A stretch of DNA of 64,000 nucleotides, taken from positions 1 to 64,000 of the forward strand of contig NZ_JAKZFD010000007.1 of NCBI RefSeq assembly GCF_022549225.1, given 5' to 3'. A model generated the notes under the pieces. It saw only the letters and a list, made by a program, of their open reading frames with translations. It was not told where the DNA came from and did not search any database. The translations under genes were made by a program, and so were the position numbers. Source of the stretch: Pelomonas sp. CA6 (GTDB lineage: Bacteria > Pseudomonadota > Gammaproteobacteria > Burkholderiales > Burkholderiaceae_C). The stretch's first letter is position 1; the number at the start of each line of letters is the position of its first letter. Shown one piece after another: positions 1 through 12,055 of the stretch.

Positions 1-38
1 GCTGACGCGGCCCTTCGGTGCTTGCGGAAAGCCTGGAC

Positions 39-1709
<1,671 letters not shown>

Positions 1710-1727
1710 TCAGCGGGGCGGGCAGGA

Positions 1728-2018
1728 TTACTTCTGCACCACGGCGAAGAGGTCTTCCTCGCGCATCACCAGCAGTTCCTCGCCATCGACCTTGACGGTC
1801 TGGCCGCTGTACTTGCCGAACAGCACGCGGTCGCCGACGGCGACGTTCAGGGCCACGAAATCGCCCTTGTCATTGCGCTTGCCAGGACCCACGGCCAGCA
1901 CTTCGCCCTGATCGGGCTTCTCGGCGGCGTTGTCGGGGATGACGATGCCGGAGGCCGTCTTGGTTTCGTTTTCCAGGCGCTTAACGATCACGCGATCGTG
2001 CAGAGGACGCAGTTTCAT
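1728..2018 (-). CDS. groS: Co-chaperonin GroES (10 kDa)
   Basis: Heptameric lid of the GroEL chamber. The 96-residue product starts [16 protein letters not shown] and carries the mobile-loop region ([16 protein letters not shown]) that docks on GroEL, followed by the conserved [10 protein letters not shown] segment. Length and motifs match the family exactly. A GGAGAT Shine-Dalgarno lies just before the ATG. It is the first gene of the operon and is followed by groL on the same strand. The 5' leader carries a CIRCE inverted repeat, so HrcA repression with heat induction is expected. Confidence 0.99.
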   Translation of the reverse strand: MKLRPLHDRVIVKRLENETKTASGIVIPDNAAEKPDQGEVLAVGPGKRNDKGDFVALNVAVGDRVLFGKYSGQTVKVDGEELLVMREEDLFAVVQK

Positions 2019-2129
2019 CTGATCTCCTTGACTGACTCGGTACTTGATTCCTGGGCCTGCCCACCATCCCGTGGTGCGGCGGGCCCCCTCACAAGATGGG
2101 GGCCGGGGGCGCTGTGCGCCTTCCGGCTG

Positions 2130-2156
2130 TTAGCACTCGGTGTGCTTGAGTGCTAG
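2130..2156. promoter_or_regulatory. CIRCE operator (HrcA binding site) of groESL
   Basis: Inverted repeat TTAGCACTC-N9-GAGTGCTAG. It matches the CIRCE consensus (TTAGCACTC-N9-GAGTGCTAA) at 17 of 18 arm positions. It sits 112 bp upstream of the groS start codon and overlaps the predicted transcription start. CIRCE is the binding site of the heat-shock repressor HrcA. Confidence 0.95.
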
Positions 2157-2163
2157 CAGCGGA

Positions 2164-2191
2164 ATTATAGGGATGAGTTTTCCGGTTTCAA
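2164..2191 (-). promoter_or_regulatory. groESL promoter (sigma70 with sigma32-like features)
   Basis: On the minus strand TTGAAA (2186-2191) and TATAAT (2164-2169) are separated by 16 bp. The -35 lies within CTTGAAA and the -10 within CCCTATAAT, so the same bases also resemble the sigma32 pattern CTTGAAA...CCCCATnT. The expected start falls near 2157, on the edge of the CIRCE element. Dual use by both sigma factors is inferred. Confidence 0.8.
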
Positions 2192-2483
2192 GAGGGGCGT
2201 GAATGGAGAGGCGACGCCGCACGGCGCCCCGGCCACCCGGTCTCGTGACCGTGGGACAACGGCGCGGTGTCCCGCCTTGCGGTTGCAAGAGCTGTGCGGA
2301 GCGGGCGGTCTGCCAGGGCGCGATGCGCGCCGCTTCTCCTCTGTGGCAGGCGCTTTGGGCTGGGGCGAAGTAATAAATTTACTTGCCTCCCCCGTGCTTA
2401 CACCACATTGATCAATTTTCAGGGCGATCCCTAGCATGGCGGCGTAAGGAAATGACATCCGCCGAGTCCGCCTCGGCAGCTCC
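2192..2483. other. Intergenic region with operator-like palindromes
   Basis: No convincing gene lies between the groESL promoter and the RpiR-family gene. The stretch 2368-2384 is an inverted repeat AAGTAA-taaat-TTACTT in an A+T-rich island, and 2407-2416 is the palindrome ATTGATCAAT. Both are 65 to 120 bp ahead of the downstream start codon, where a promoter and operator for that gene would be expected. The remainder is ordinary G+C-rich spacer. Confidence 0.45.
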
Positions 2484-3443
2484 ATGCGCCCCACCCGTTT
2501 GGTCCATCAGCTCAACCAGCAACTGCCCGCGCTGCCGTCCGCGCAGCAGAACGTGGTGCGCCTGATCCTGGCCGACCCCCGTGCGGCGATGGCGGCCACG
2601 GTGGAACTGCTGGCGGACCGGGCCGGGGTGTCCATGCCCACCATCGTGCGCACCTGCCGGGCCTTCGGCTTCGACAGCGTGCGCGAGTTCATGGTGGCGC
2701 TGGCGCAGGACATCGCCGTCGGCGGCTCCTACCTGCACCGCAGCGTGACACCGCAGGATGCCCCGCGCGAGGTGATCGGCAAGCTGATGGCGGCGGCGAG
2801 TTCCTCGCTGGCCCGGCTGCGGGACGAGCTCGACGAGCGCGCCGTGGTGGCGGCCGCCGACGCGATGGCGGGAGCCGAGCGCATCGACTGCTATTCGGCC
2901 GGCGCCACCTCGGCCTTCATGGCCAGCGACCTGCAGAGCCGGCTGTTCCGGCTGGGGTTGCACAGCAATGCCTTTTCCGACGCCCACCACCAGCTGGTGT
3001 CGGCGAGCAGCCTGGGGCGGCGCGGCGTGGCCTTCGCGGTCTCGCATGTCGGGCGCATGCCGCATCTGCTGGAAGCCGTGCGCTTTGCCCGTTCGCAGGG
3101 GGCGACCGTGGTCGCGCTGACCCAGCCGGAGACGCCGCTGGCCCTGGCCGCCGACATCGTGCTGCGGGTCTCGGTGCCGGCTGACGCGGTGATGCGCGTG
3201 GGCACCGAGGCCTACATCGCCCACCTGATGGTCCTGGACGTGCTCACCGTGCTGGTCGCCCAGCGTCTGGGCCCGCGCGCGGCCGAGCGGCTGCAGCAAT
3301 TCAAGCGCGTGCTCGAGGACCACGGCATCGACAGCGATTCCCACTCGGCCCTGGCGTCCTGGGGCTGGCCCGCGATCGCGCGGCCGCCAGACGCCGCGGA
3401 GATGCCGCAGCACAGCCGCGCGCCGCCCGGCCCCGATCCCTGA
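2484..3443 (+). CDS. RpiR/MurR-family transcriptional regulator (HTH + SIS), paralogue 1
   Basis: Cytosolic DNA-binding regulator of 319 residues. Residues 1-80 form the RpiR-type helix-turn-helix (LADRAGVSMPTIVRTCRAFG). Residues about 120-265 form a SIS phosphosugar-binding domain (YSAGATSAFMASDLQSRL, then AFAVSHVGRMP). SIS domains of this family usually bind phosphorylated sugars or sugar acids; HexR, for example, responds to KDPG. A porin follows 145 bp downstream, then the ABC import operon. A clear paralogue sits inside that operon at 12056-12976. No strong Shine-Dalgarno precedes this ATG, so the start could shift slightly. The family is firm; the ligand is inferred. Confidence 0.93.
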   Translation: MRPTRLVHQLNQQLPALPSAQQNVVRLILADPRAAMAATVELLADRAGVSMPTIVRTCRAFGFDSVREFMVALAQDIAVGGSYLHRSVTPQDAPREVIGKLMAAASSSLARLRDELDERAVVAAADAMAGAERIDCYSAGATSAFMASDLQSRLFRLGLHSNAFSDAHHQLVSASSLGRRGVAFAVSHVGRMPHLLEAVRFARSQGATVVALTQPETPLALAADIVLRVSVPADAVMRVGTEAYIAHLMVLDVLTVLVAQRLGPRAAERLQQFKRVLEDHGIDSDSHSALASWGWPAIARPPDAAEMPQHSRAPPGPDP

Positions 3444-3588
3444 GGCGCCCGGGCCGCCGACGCGCCCCGCCATTCCCTTTGCGAGATCAGCGCCCGCGCG
3501 ACGGGCGAGGGACTCCCTTTGCCTGAACGCTCCGAGGCAGAGGTCTTGCGAGGAGCGAAACACCGAATCAACAGCCAAGGAGAATTCA

Positions 3589-4737
3589 ATGAAACGCATC
3601 GCGATCGCATCGCTGGTCTGCCTGGGGACGGGCGGCGCGCTGGCCCAGTCCAGCGTCACGCTGTACGGCGTGTTCGACACCGGCCTGCGCTACACCAACC
3701 ATGCCGCCGCCGGCGGTGGCCACAAGTCCGAGGTCGCGCCGGGCCTGATCCAGGGCTCGCGCTGGGGCGTGCGTGGCAGCGAAGACCTGGGCGGCGGCAT
3801 CAGCGCCCAGTTCAACCTGGAGTCAGGCCTGAACCCCGACACCGGCACCTCGGGCCAGCAAGGTCAGATCTTCGGCCGCCAGGCCTGGGTGGCGCTGGGC
3901 ACCCCCTATGGCAGCCTGACGCTGGGCCGCCAGTTTGGCGTGGCCTTCGACACCATGGGCAGCTTCGATCCCTACGGCATCGGCAACCAGGGCGCGATCA
4001 GCTGGCACCTGGACCTGACCGGCGCGCGCTTCGACAACACGGCCAAGTACAAGGGGGTCTTCGGCCCGGTAGCGGTGTCGCTGGCCTACAGCGCCGGCGA
4101 GCAGGCCGGCAGCCTGCGCAAGGGCCAGACCCTGGGGCTGGCGGGCGGCTACACGGGCAGCAACTTCACGGTCAACACCGGCGTCCAGCAGTCCTCCGAC
4201 ATCAACCTCAACAAGTCGACGGTCTGGATGATCGGCGGCACCGCGACCCTGGGTGCCTTCAAGGTGCTGGGCGGCTACGTCAACAGCAAGCGCGACAAGG
4301 GCTTCATCCGCTGCGCTGACAACAACGCGACCAGCCTGGCCGCCAGCACGCCCGCGGCCTGTGGCGTGTCGGCCTCCAATCCCTATGGCATCAACAGCGC
4401 GCTGTCCAACACCAATCTGCGCGCGGGCTCCACGCTGGGCAAGGCCAGCTCGGACCTGCTGTTGCTGGGCGGCGCCTGGCAGGCGACCGACGCGCTGCAG
4501 TTCACGCTGGGCTCGCTGTACGAGAAGGTCAAGGTGGACGCGGCCAACGTCGCCAACGCCAAGCGCGCCACGCTCTACGCGGTGGCCGACTACTACTTCT
4601 CCAAGCGCACCGACGTCTACGCCTCGGTGGACTACAACCGCGTCGCCAGCGGCGCGAACGCCGGCGGATCGGTGGCGTCCTTCAACGGCTTCAACTCGCA
4701 GACCGGGCTGATGCTGGGCATGCGCCACCGCTTCTGA
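3589..4737 (+). CDS. General outer-membrane porin (betaproteobacterial Gram-negative porin family)
   Basis: Predicted trimeric beta-barrel for diffusion of small solutes. The 382-residue precursor has a signal peptide (MKRIAIASLVCLGTGGALA, cut before QSSVTLYG). The mature N-terminus SSVTLYGVFDTGLRY is typical of Burkholderiales porins, and the protein ends GMRHRF with the terminal Phe needed for barrel insertion. AAGGAG lies 7 nt before the ATG. Its place between an RpiR-type regulator and a dipeptide-type ABC importer suggests it is the outer-membrane entry step for the same substrate. Substrate preference cannot be read from the sequence. Confidence 0.95.
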   Translation: MKRIAIASLVCLGTGGALAQSSVTLYGVFDTGLRYTNHAAAGGGHKSEVAPGLIQGSRWGVRGSEDLGGGISAQFNLESGLNPDTGTSGQQGQIFGRQAWVALGTPYGSLTLGRQFGVAFDTMGSFDPYGIGNQGAISWHLDLTGARFDNTAKYKGVFGPVAVSLAYSAGEQAGSLRKGQTLGLAGGYTGSNFTVNTGVQQSSDINLNKSTVWMIGGTATLGAFKVLGGYVNSKRDKGFIRCADNNATSLAASTPAACGVSASNPYGINSALSNTNLRAGSTLGKASSDLLLLGGAWQATDALQFTLGSLYEKVKVDAANVANAKRATLYAVADYYFSKRTDVYASVDYNRVASGANAGGSVASFNGFNSQTGLMLGMRHRF

Positions 4738-4758
4738 TCGACGTCGAACCATGCACCG

Positions 4759-4778
4759 GGACCGGCTTGCGCCGGCCC
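4759..4778. terminator. Stem-loop after the porin gene
   Basis: GGACCGGC-ttgc-GCCGGCCC forms a 7-of-8 bp stem 21 bp past the porin stop, between convergent porin and ridA-like genes. No T-run follows. It may act as a bidirectional or Rho-assisted terminator; this is inference. Confidence 0.35.
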
Positions 4779-4825
4779 GCCCTGCGGGGCGCGCCGGACT
4801 TGTGCCGCCGCAATGGCCGCGCGGT

Positions 4826-5215
4826 TCAGCCGCGCGGCTTGTAGGCGACGGCGTCGATCTCGACGCGCGCGTCCACCATCAGCCGCGCCTCGGTGGTGGA
4901 GCGTGCCGGCTTGCTGCCAGGGAAATGCTCCAGGTAGACGCGGTTGAAGGCGCCGAAGTCGCGCGCATCGTGCAGCCAGACCGTGGTCTTGCAGACGTCG
5001 TCCAGCGTGCAGCCGGCCAGCGCCAGCACGCGGCGCAGGTTCTCCAAGACCTGGCGGGTCTGGATCTCGATGCCGCCGGACACGATCTCGCCCGCGTCGT
5101 TGGCGGGCACTTGGCCGGAGACATAGACGAAGTCGCCCGCGCGCACGGCCGGCGTGAAGGGGCGGGCCTGGCGGTCCGAGGCCAGGGGCGGGTTTCCGAA
5201 GTACTCGAGCGTCAT
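4826..5215 (-). CDS. RidA family protein (enamine/imine deaminase)
   Basis: RidA proteins hydrolyse the reactive enamine/imine intermediates released by PLP-dependent dehydratases. The 129-residue product, started at MTLEYFGNPPLASDR, has the family core (FVYVSGQVPAN, IEIQTRQVLENLRRVL) and the Arg of PARSTTEARL, equivalent to catalytic Arg105 of E. coli RidA. A longer frame to 5317 exists, but its extra 34 residues do not resemble RidA, so it is rejected. The gene is divergent from the ABC import operon that encodes a fold-type III PLP deaminase, the enzyme class whose products RidA clears. Two identical-pattern operators lie in the shared upstream region. Confidence 0.92.
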   Translation of the reverse strand: MTLEYFGNPPLASDRQARPFTPAVRAGDFVYVSGQVPANDAGEIVSGGIEIQTRQVLENLRRVLALAGCTLDDVCKTTVWLHDARDFGAFNRVYLEHFPGSKPARSTTEARLMVDARVEIDAVAYKPRG

Positions 5216-5252
5216 GAGCGTCAGCCGCGAAGGCTGCCAAGTGGAAGAGGTA

Positions 5253-5267
5253 TGAAAGTTACTTTCA
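5253..5267. promoter_or_regulatory. Operator 1, TGAAA-N5-TTTCA palindrome
   Basis: TGAAAGT-T-ACTTTCA is a perfect 15-bp inverted repeat, 38 bp upstream of the ridA-like start and 74 bp upstream of the importer operon. It shares the pattern TGAAA-N5-TTTCA with a second site whose centre is 84 bp away. Binding by one or both RpiR/SIS regulators encoded in this locus is proposed. Confidence 0.6.
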
Positions 5268-5336
5268 CAAAATCTGGGACAAATCCGGGATAACCCCAGC
5301 AAATGAGCGAATGTCACTTACTTAGAGTGGAGATTC

Positions 5337-5351
5337 TGAAATGAAATTTCA
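5337..5351. promoter_or_regulatory. Operator 2, TGAAA-N5-TTTCA palindrome over the start codon
   Basis: TGAAAT-gaa-ATTTCA is a perfect 15-bp inverted repeat covering the ATG at 5341. It has the same arms as operator 1, with centres 84 bp apart (about eight helical turns), an arrangement suited to looping by a dimeric repressor. Part of the match is constrained by coding sequence, so it is weaker evidence than operator 1. Confidence 0.5.
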
Positions 5352-6924
5352 ATCAACAACCGGGGTCCGGATCATGCGTCCAGTTCTTCGCCGTACGCTG
5401 CTGGGGGCCAGCGCTGCCACCGTCTTGGGGGTGTCTGTCCTGTCGGGTAGCGCCTTGGCGCAGACGGGCCATGCGGCGCTCAATCTCGCGATGGTCGGCG
5501 AGCCCCAGACCCTGGACCCGATGGCCACGACGGCCGATCTGGTCGGGACCATCATGCAGCACGTGTACGAGCCGCTCTACACCTTCGACGCGAAGTGGGC
5601 GGTGGTGCCGCTGCTGGCCGAATCGCTGCCCCAGGTGTCCAAGGACGGGCTGCGGTACACGATCGCGATCCGCAAGGGCGTGGCGCTGCACAACGGGCGC
5701 GAGCTGGTGGCCGAGGATGTGGTCGCCAGCCTGCTGCGCTGGATGGACATGGCGCCGCGCGGCAAGGCGCTGGCCAAGGAGGTGGCCGAGCTGAAGGTGC
5801 GCGGCACGCATGCCCTGGAGATCGTGCTGAAGAACGCCTACGCGCCGCTGCTGCCGCAGCTGGCCCTGCCCACCGGCATGGCGGCCATCATGGCGCGCGA
5901 GTCCATCGCCACGCCGTTGAAGGACTTCGTCGGCACCGGCCCCTACCGCTTCAAGGAGCGCCGTCCGGACCAGTATGTGCTGCTGACGCGCTTCGATCGC
6001 TACACCCCGCGCAAGGAGCCCGCCAGCGGCTACGGCGGCGCGCGCCAGGCGCTGGTGGAGGAGCTGCGCTTCATCCCCGTGCCCAATGCCAACACACGCG
6101 TCGAGGGCGCGCTGGCCGGGCAGTTCCATTTCGCCGACCTGCTGCCGGTCGAGGCGCTGCCGCGGCTGGAGGCCTCGGGCGGCAAGGCCGTGCCCGTGAT
6201 GACGCCGTCCTTCGGCTTTCCCTACCTGGTCTTCAACACCAAGGAAGGCGTGATGGGCAGCGTCGCGCTGCGCCGCGCGGTGCAGACGGCCCTGGGCGCC
6301 GGCGAGATGCTGGCCGCGGGCTTTGGCGACACGCGCTTCTTCGTCGCCGAAGGCAACCACTTTCCCAAGGGCACCCCCTTCTATTCCGAGGCCGGCACCG
6401 GCGAGTACAACCAGCGCAACCCCGCCAAGGCCCGTGCCGCCGCCGCGCAGGCCGGCTACAAGGGCGATCCCATCCGCGTGCTGACCAGCCGCCAGTACGA
6501 CTTTCACTACAACATGGCGCTGGTGATGGCCGAGCAGCTCAAGCGCGCCGGCTTCAAGGTGGAGCTCAACGTGGTGGACTGGGCCACGCTGGTCCAGCGC
6601 CGCAACGACGCCAAGCTGTGGGATCTCTACATCACCCACTCGGCCCTGTTTCCCGAACCCATGCTGTCGCCGCCGCAGCTGGGCGAGGGCGCGCCGGGCG
6701 GGTGGGGCACGCCGGCCAAGCAGGCCGCGCTGACCGCCTTCAACCAGGAGATCCAGCCCACCCGGCGCGCCGCGCTGTGGGGGCCGGTGCAGAAGCTGGT
6801 CTATGACGAGGTGCCCTACATCCACGTCGGCAAGTTCAACAGCCTGGCGGCCCGCTCGCCCGCGCTGGAGGGCTACCAGCCCGCGGCCTGGCCCTTCTTC
6901 TGGAACGTGAAGCTCAAGCCCTGA
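5341..6924 (+). CDS. Family 5 ABC substrate-binding protein (dipeptide/oligosaccharide type)
   Basis: Periplasmic receptor of an ABC importer. The 527-residue precursor has a long signal peptide, with an Arg-Arg-Thr segment near residues 17-19 and predicted cleavage after ALA at residue 40. The mature start, LNLAMVGEPQTLDPMATTADLVG, is typical of the SBP_bac_5 family, as are GTGPYRFKE and AEQLKRAGFKVELNVVDW. GGAG lies 9 nt before the ATG. Family 5 receptors bind peptides but also chito-oligosaccharides and other glycans, so the family does not fix the ligand. It is followed 13 bp later by two permeases and two ATPases in one operon. Confidence 0.95.
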   Translation: MKFQSTTGVRIMRPVLRRTLLGASAATVLGVSVLSGSALAQTGHAALNLAMVGEPQTLDPMATTADLVGTIMQHVYEPLYTFDAKWAVVPLLAESLPQVSKDGLRYTIAIRKGVALHNGRELVAEDVVASLLRWMDMAPRGKALAKEVAELKVRGTHALEIVLKNAYAPLLPQLALPTGMAAIMARESIATPLKDFVGTGPYRFKERRPDQYVLLTRFDRYTPRKEPASGYGGARQALVEELRFIPVPNANTRVEGALAGQFHFADLLPVEALPRLEASGGKAVPVMTPSFGFPYLVFNTKEGVMGSVALRRAVQTALGAGEMLAAGFGDTRFFVAEGNHFPKGTPFYSEAGTGEYNQRNPAKARAAAAQAGYKGDPIRVLTSRQYDFHYNMALVMAEQLKRAGFKVELNVVDWATLVQRRNDAKLWDLYITHSALFPEPMLSPPQLGEGAPGGWGTPAKQAALTAFNQEIQPTRRAALWGPVQKLVYDEVPYIHVGKFNSLAARSPALEGYQPAAWPFFWNVKLKP

Positions 6925-6937
6925 GCTGGGGAACAAG

Positions 6938-7876
6938 ATGCGCTACCTCGGCTCCCGCCTGCTGGGCATGCTGATCGTGATGGCCCTGGTCGCCGTGATG
7001 GTGTTCGCGCTGACGCGCGCCGCCTCGGGCGACCCGGTCGCCGTGCTGCTGGGCGACCAGGCCAGCGCCGAGGACATCGTCCGCGTGCGCCAGCAGTACG
7101 GGCTGGACCGGCCGCTGGTGGTCCAGTTCGGCTACTGGGTGAAGGAGCTGGCGCAGGGCAACCTGGGCCAGTCCATCTTCCTGCAGCGGCCGGTCACGCA
7201 GGCGCTGTGGGAGCGCGCCGAGCCCACGCTGTGGCTGGCGCTGATGGCGGTCAGTGTCGCCACGCTGATCGGCGTGCCCTGCGGCGTGGTGTCGGCGGTG
7301 TTCCGCGGGCGCTGGATCGACCAGTGCTTCACGGGGCTGGCCATGCTGGGCGCCAGCATTCCCAGCTTCTGGCTGGGCCTGGTGCTGATGCAGGTCTTCG
7401 CGGTGTCGCTGGGCTGGTTCCCGGTCTCGGGCTATGGCGATCCGGGGGCGCCGCTGCTGGAGCGGCTGCGCCACCTGGTGCTGCCGGCCCTCGTGCTGGG
7501 CCTGCTGAACTCGGCGCTGATCATCCGCTTCACGCGCGCGTCCATGCTGGACGTGCTGGACGAAGACTATGTCCGCACCGCCCGAGCCAAGGGCCTCGCC
7601 GAAGGCACGGTGGTGCTCAAGCACGGGCTGCGCAACGCGCTGGTGCCCATCGTCACCGTCATCGGCCTGACCATCGCGTTGATGATCGGCGGCGCGGTGG
7701 TCACCGAAACCGTGTTCGGCCTGCCCGGCGTCGGCAACCTGGTCGTCAGCGCGGTGCTGCGGCGCGACTACCCGGTGATCCAGGGCGCGCTGCTGGTCGT
7801 GGCCATGGTCTATGTGCTGATCAACGTCCTCGTCGATCTGCTCTATCTGTGGGTCGACCCGCGCGTCAAATACTGA
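6938..7876 (+). CDS. ABC permease, DppB/OppB type
   Basis: Inner-membrane subunit of the importer, 312 residues. The N-terminal MRYLGSRLLGMLIVMALVAVMVFALTR helix and the QYGLDRPLVVQFGYW segment are hallmarks of the DppB family. The cytoplasmic EAA-type coupling loop reads RTARAKGLAEGTVVLKHGLR, and the protein ends with the typical LLYLWVDPRVKY. About six membrane segments are evident. It starts 13 bp after the binding-protein gene and precedes the second permease by 8 bp. Confidence 0.96.
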   Translation: MRYLGSRLLGMLIVMALVAVMVFALTRAASGDPVAVLLGDQASAEDIVRVRQQYGLDRPLVVQFGYWVKELAQGNLGQSIFLQRPVTQALWERAEPTLWLALMAVSVATLIGVPCGVVSAVFRGRWIDQCFTGLAMLGASIPSFWLGLVLMQVFAVSLGWFPVSGYGDPGAPLLERLRHLVLPALVLGLLNSALIIRFTRASMLDVLDEDYVRTARAKGLAEGTVVLKHGLRNALVPIVTVIGLTIALMIGGAVVTETVFGLPGVGNLVVSAVLRRDYPVIQGALLVVAMVYVLINVLVDLLYLWVDPRVKY

Positions 7877-7884
7877 AGGCCCGC

Positions 7885-8717
7885 ATGAAGCTCCTCCTGC
7901 GCAAGCTGTTCCGTCGCCGCATCGTGCTGCTGGCCGCGCTGATGCTGGCGGGCATCGTCATCGTCGCGCTCGGCGCGCAATGGCTGACGTCCTACGATCC
8001 CAACGACACCGCCGTGATGCAGCGCCTGACGCGCCCCGGCCCCGCCCACTGGCTGGGCACCGACGAGCTGGGCCGCGACCTGTTCGCGCGCATCGCCTAC
8101 GGCGCCCGCTACTCGCTGCTCATCGCCGCGCTGACCGCGCTGGGCGCGATCGTGATGGGCGCGGCGCTGGGCGTGGCGGCGGGCTTCTTCCGCTGGCTGG
8201 ATGCGCCGCTGATGCGCGTGGTGGATGCGCTGATGTCGCTGCCGGACATCCTGCTCGCGATCGCGCTGGTGGCCATCCTCGGGCCCTCGCTGCTCAACGT
8301 GGTGCTGGCGCTGGTGCTGGTCTATACGCCACGCGTGGCGCGCGTGGTGCGGGCGTCGACGCTGGTGGTGCGCGAGCTGCTGTTCGTCGAGGCGGCGCGC
8401 GCGGTGGGCGTGTCCAGCGCGCGCATCCTGTGGAGCCACATCCTGCCCAATATGTGGTCGCCCATCCTGGTCCAGGCCTCGTTCATCTTCGCCTACGCCA
8501 TCCTCGCCGAGGCGGCGCTGTCCTTCCTGGGCGTGGGCGTGCCGCCCGAGCTGCCCACCTGGGGCACCATGGTGGCGGGCAGCCAGCCGTACGCGCACCA
8601 GTTCATGGGCGTCGTGCTGTTCCCGGGGCTGGCCATCATCGGCACCGCGCTGTCGCTGCAGCTGCTGGGCGACGGCGTGCGCGACCTGCTGGACCCCCGC
8701 CTGAAGAAGAACCTGTG

Positions 8718-8718
<1 letters not shown>
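7885..8718 (+). CDS. ABC permease, DppC/OppC type
   Basis: Second inner-membrane subunit, 277 residues starting MKLLLRKLFRRRIVLLAALM. HWLGTDELGRDLFARIAYGAR is the diagnostic DppC/OppC segment; the coupling loop is EAARAVGVSSARILWSHILP, and the C-terminus (GDGVRDLLDPRLKKNL) is canonical. The same frame is open for a long way upstream, but that part only shadows the previous permease. Its TGA overlaps the ATG of the next gene (ATGA arrangement), so translation is probably coupled. Confidence 0.96.
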
Positions 8719-10746
<2,028 letters not shown>

Positions 10747-10750
<4 letters not shown>

Positions 10751-12048
10751 ACCTCACGCTGCAAGACCTGCTGGACCCGCTGATCGACGCCAGCGCCAAG
10801 GGCTTTCCGCCGAACGCGCCGGCGCTGCGCCGCTCCGCGATTGGTGCCCAGGGCTGGCGGGTGCTGGCCGGCGACCTGCCGCTGCCGCTGGCCGTGCTGC
10901 GCCGCGACGCGCTGGCGCACAACCTCGGCTGGATGCGCGACTATGCGCGGGCGCAGGGCGTGGACCTCGCGCCGCATGGCAAGACGACGATGTCGCCGCA
11001 GCTGTTCCAGCAGCAGCTGGCCGCCGGGGCCTGGGGCCTCAGCGTGGCCAACGTGACGCAGGCCCGCGTCGCGCTGGCGGCCGGCGCGGCGCGCTGCGTG
11101 ATCGCCAACCAGGTGCTCAATGCGGTCGAGCTGGACGGCATCGCGGCGTTGCTGGGCGCCTGGCCGGCGGCACGGCTGATCTTCCTCGTCGATTCGGTCG
11201 CGCAGGTCGAGCGGATCGAGGCCTGGCATGCCGCGCGTGACGGGGTGCCGCGGCTGGAGGTGTTGCTGGAAATCGGCGTGCCCGGCGCGCGCTGCGGCTG
11301 CCGCACCCACGAGCAGGCGCTGGCGCTGGCCCGGCGCATCCAGGCCAGTCCGGCGCTGCGTCTGGTCGGCGTCGAGTGCTACGAAGGCCTGGGCGTCAGC
11401 GGCGACACCGCCACCGACGCCGGCCCGGCCGACGCGCTGATGCAGCGCGTGCGGGCCCTCGCGCTGGAGGCCGACCGCGCCGGCTGGTTCGACGCGGACG
11501 AGGTGATCGTGTCGGCCGGCGGCAGCGCGATCTTTGACCTGGTGGCGGGACAGCTGAAGCCCGCGCTGTCGCGCCCGGTGCGCGCGCTGCTGCGCTCGGG
11601 CTGCTATGTGACGCACGACCACGGCTTTTACCGCCGCATGCTCGCCACCGTGGGCACGCGGCTGCGCTGCGACGCCACGCTGCATGCCGCGCTGGAGGTC
11701 TGGACCACGGTGCAATCGCTGCCCGAGCCGGGGCTCGCCATCCTGTCGGCCGGCAAGCGCGACCTGTCCTACGACCTGGACCTGCCGGTGCCCATCGCCT
11801 GGGCCGGCCTGTCCGAGCGCGCGCCGCGGCCGGCGCCGGCGTCCTGGCGCATCGCCGGCATGAACGACCAGCATGCCTATCTGCGCTGGGATGGCGACGC
11901 GGACCCGGCGCCGGACGCCGGGCTGCGCGTCGGCGACCGTGTCGCGCTGGGCATTTCCCATCCTTGCACCACCTTCGACAAGTGGCGCTGGCTGCCGGTG
12001 GTCGATGCCGACTACCGCGTCGTCGACGCCGTCGTGACCTGCTTCTGA
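10747..12048 (+). CDS. Fold-type III PLP-dependent deaminase/aldolase (D-serine dehydratase-like, glucosaminate ammonia-lyase candidate)
   Basis: Cytosolic PLP enzyme of 433 residues with an alanine-racemase-type barrel followed by a D-Ser dehydratase-like domain. The PLP lysine is Lys79 in APHGKTTMSP. The metal-binding pair seen in eukaryotic-type D-serine dehydratase is present as SHPC (His405, Cys407), with THDHGFY further upstream. The family removes the amino group or splits the side chain of D-configured 2-amino acids; D-threonine aldolase, D-serine dehydratase and D-glucosaminate ammonia-lyase belong to it. Neighbouring deacylase, KDG-kinase-like and RidA genes favour a D-glucosaminate-type substrate yielding KDG. 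That assignment is inference; the fold is clear. Confidence 0.88.
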
Positions 12049-12055
12049 GGCCCTC

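Noticed and set aside
2407..2416. ATTGATCAAT as an FNR half-site pair
   Set aside because: The TTGAT and ATCAA halves overlap here instead of being separated by four bases, so it does not fit the FNR consensus.
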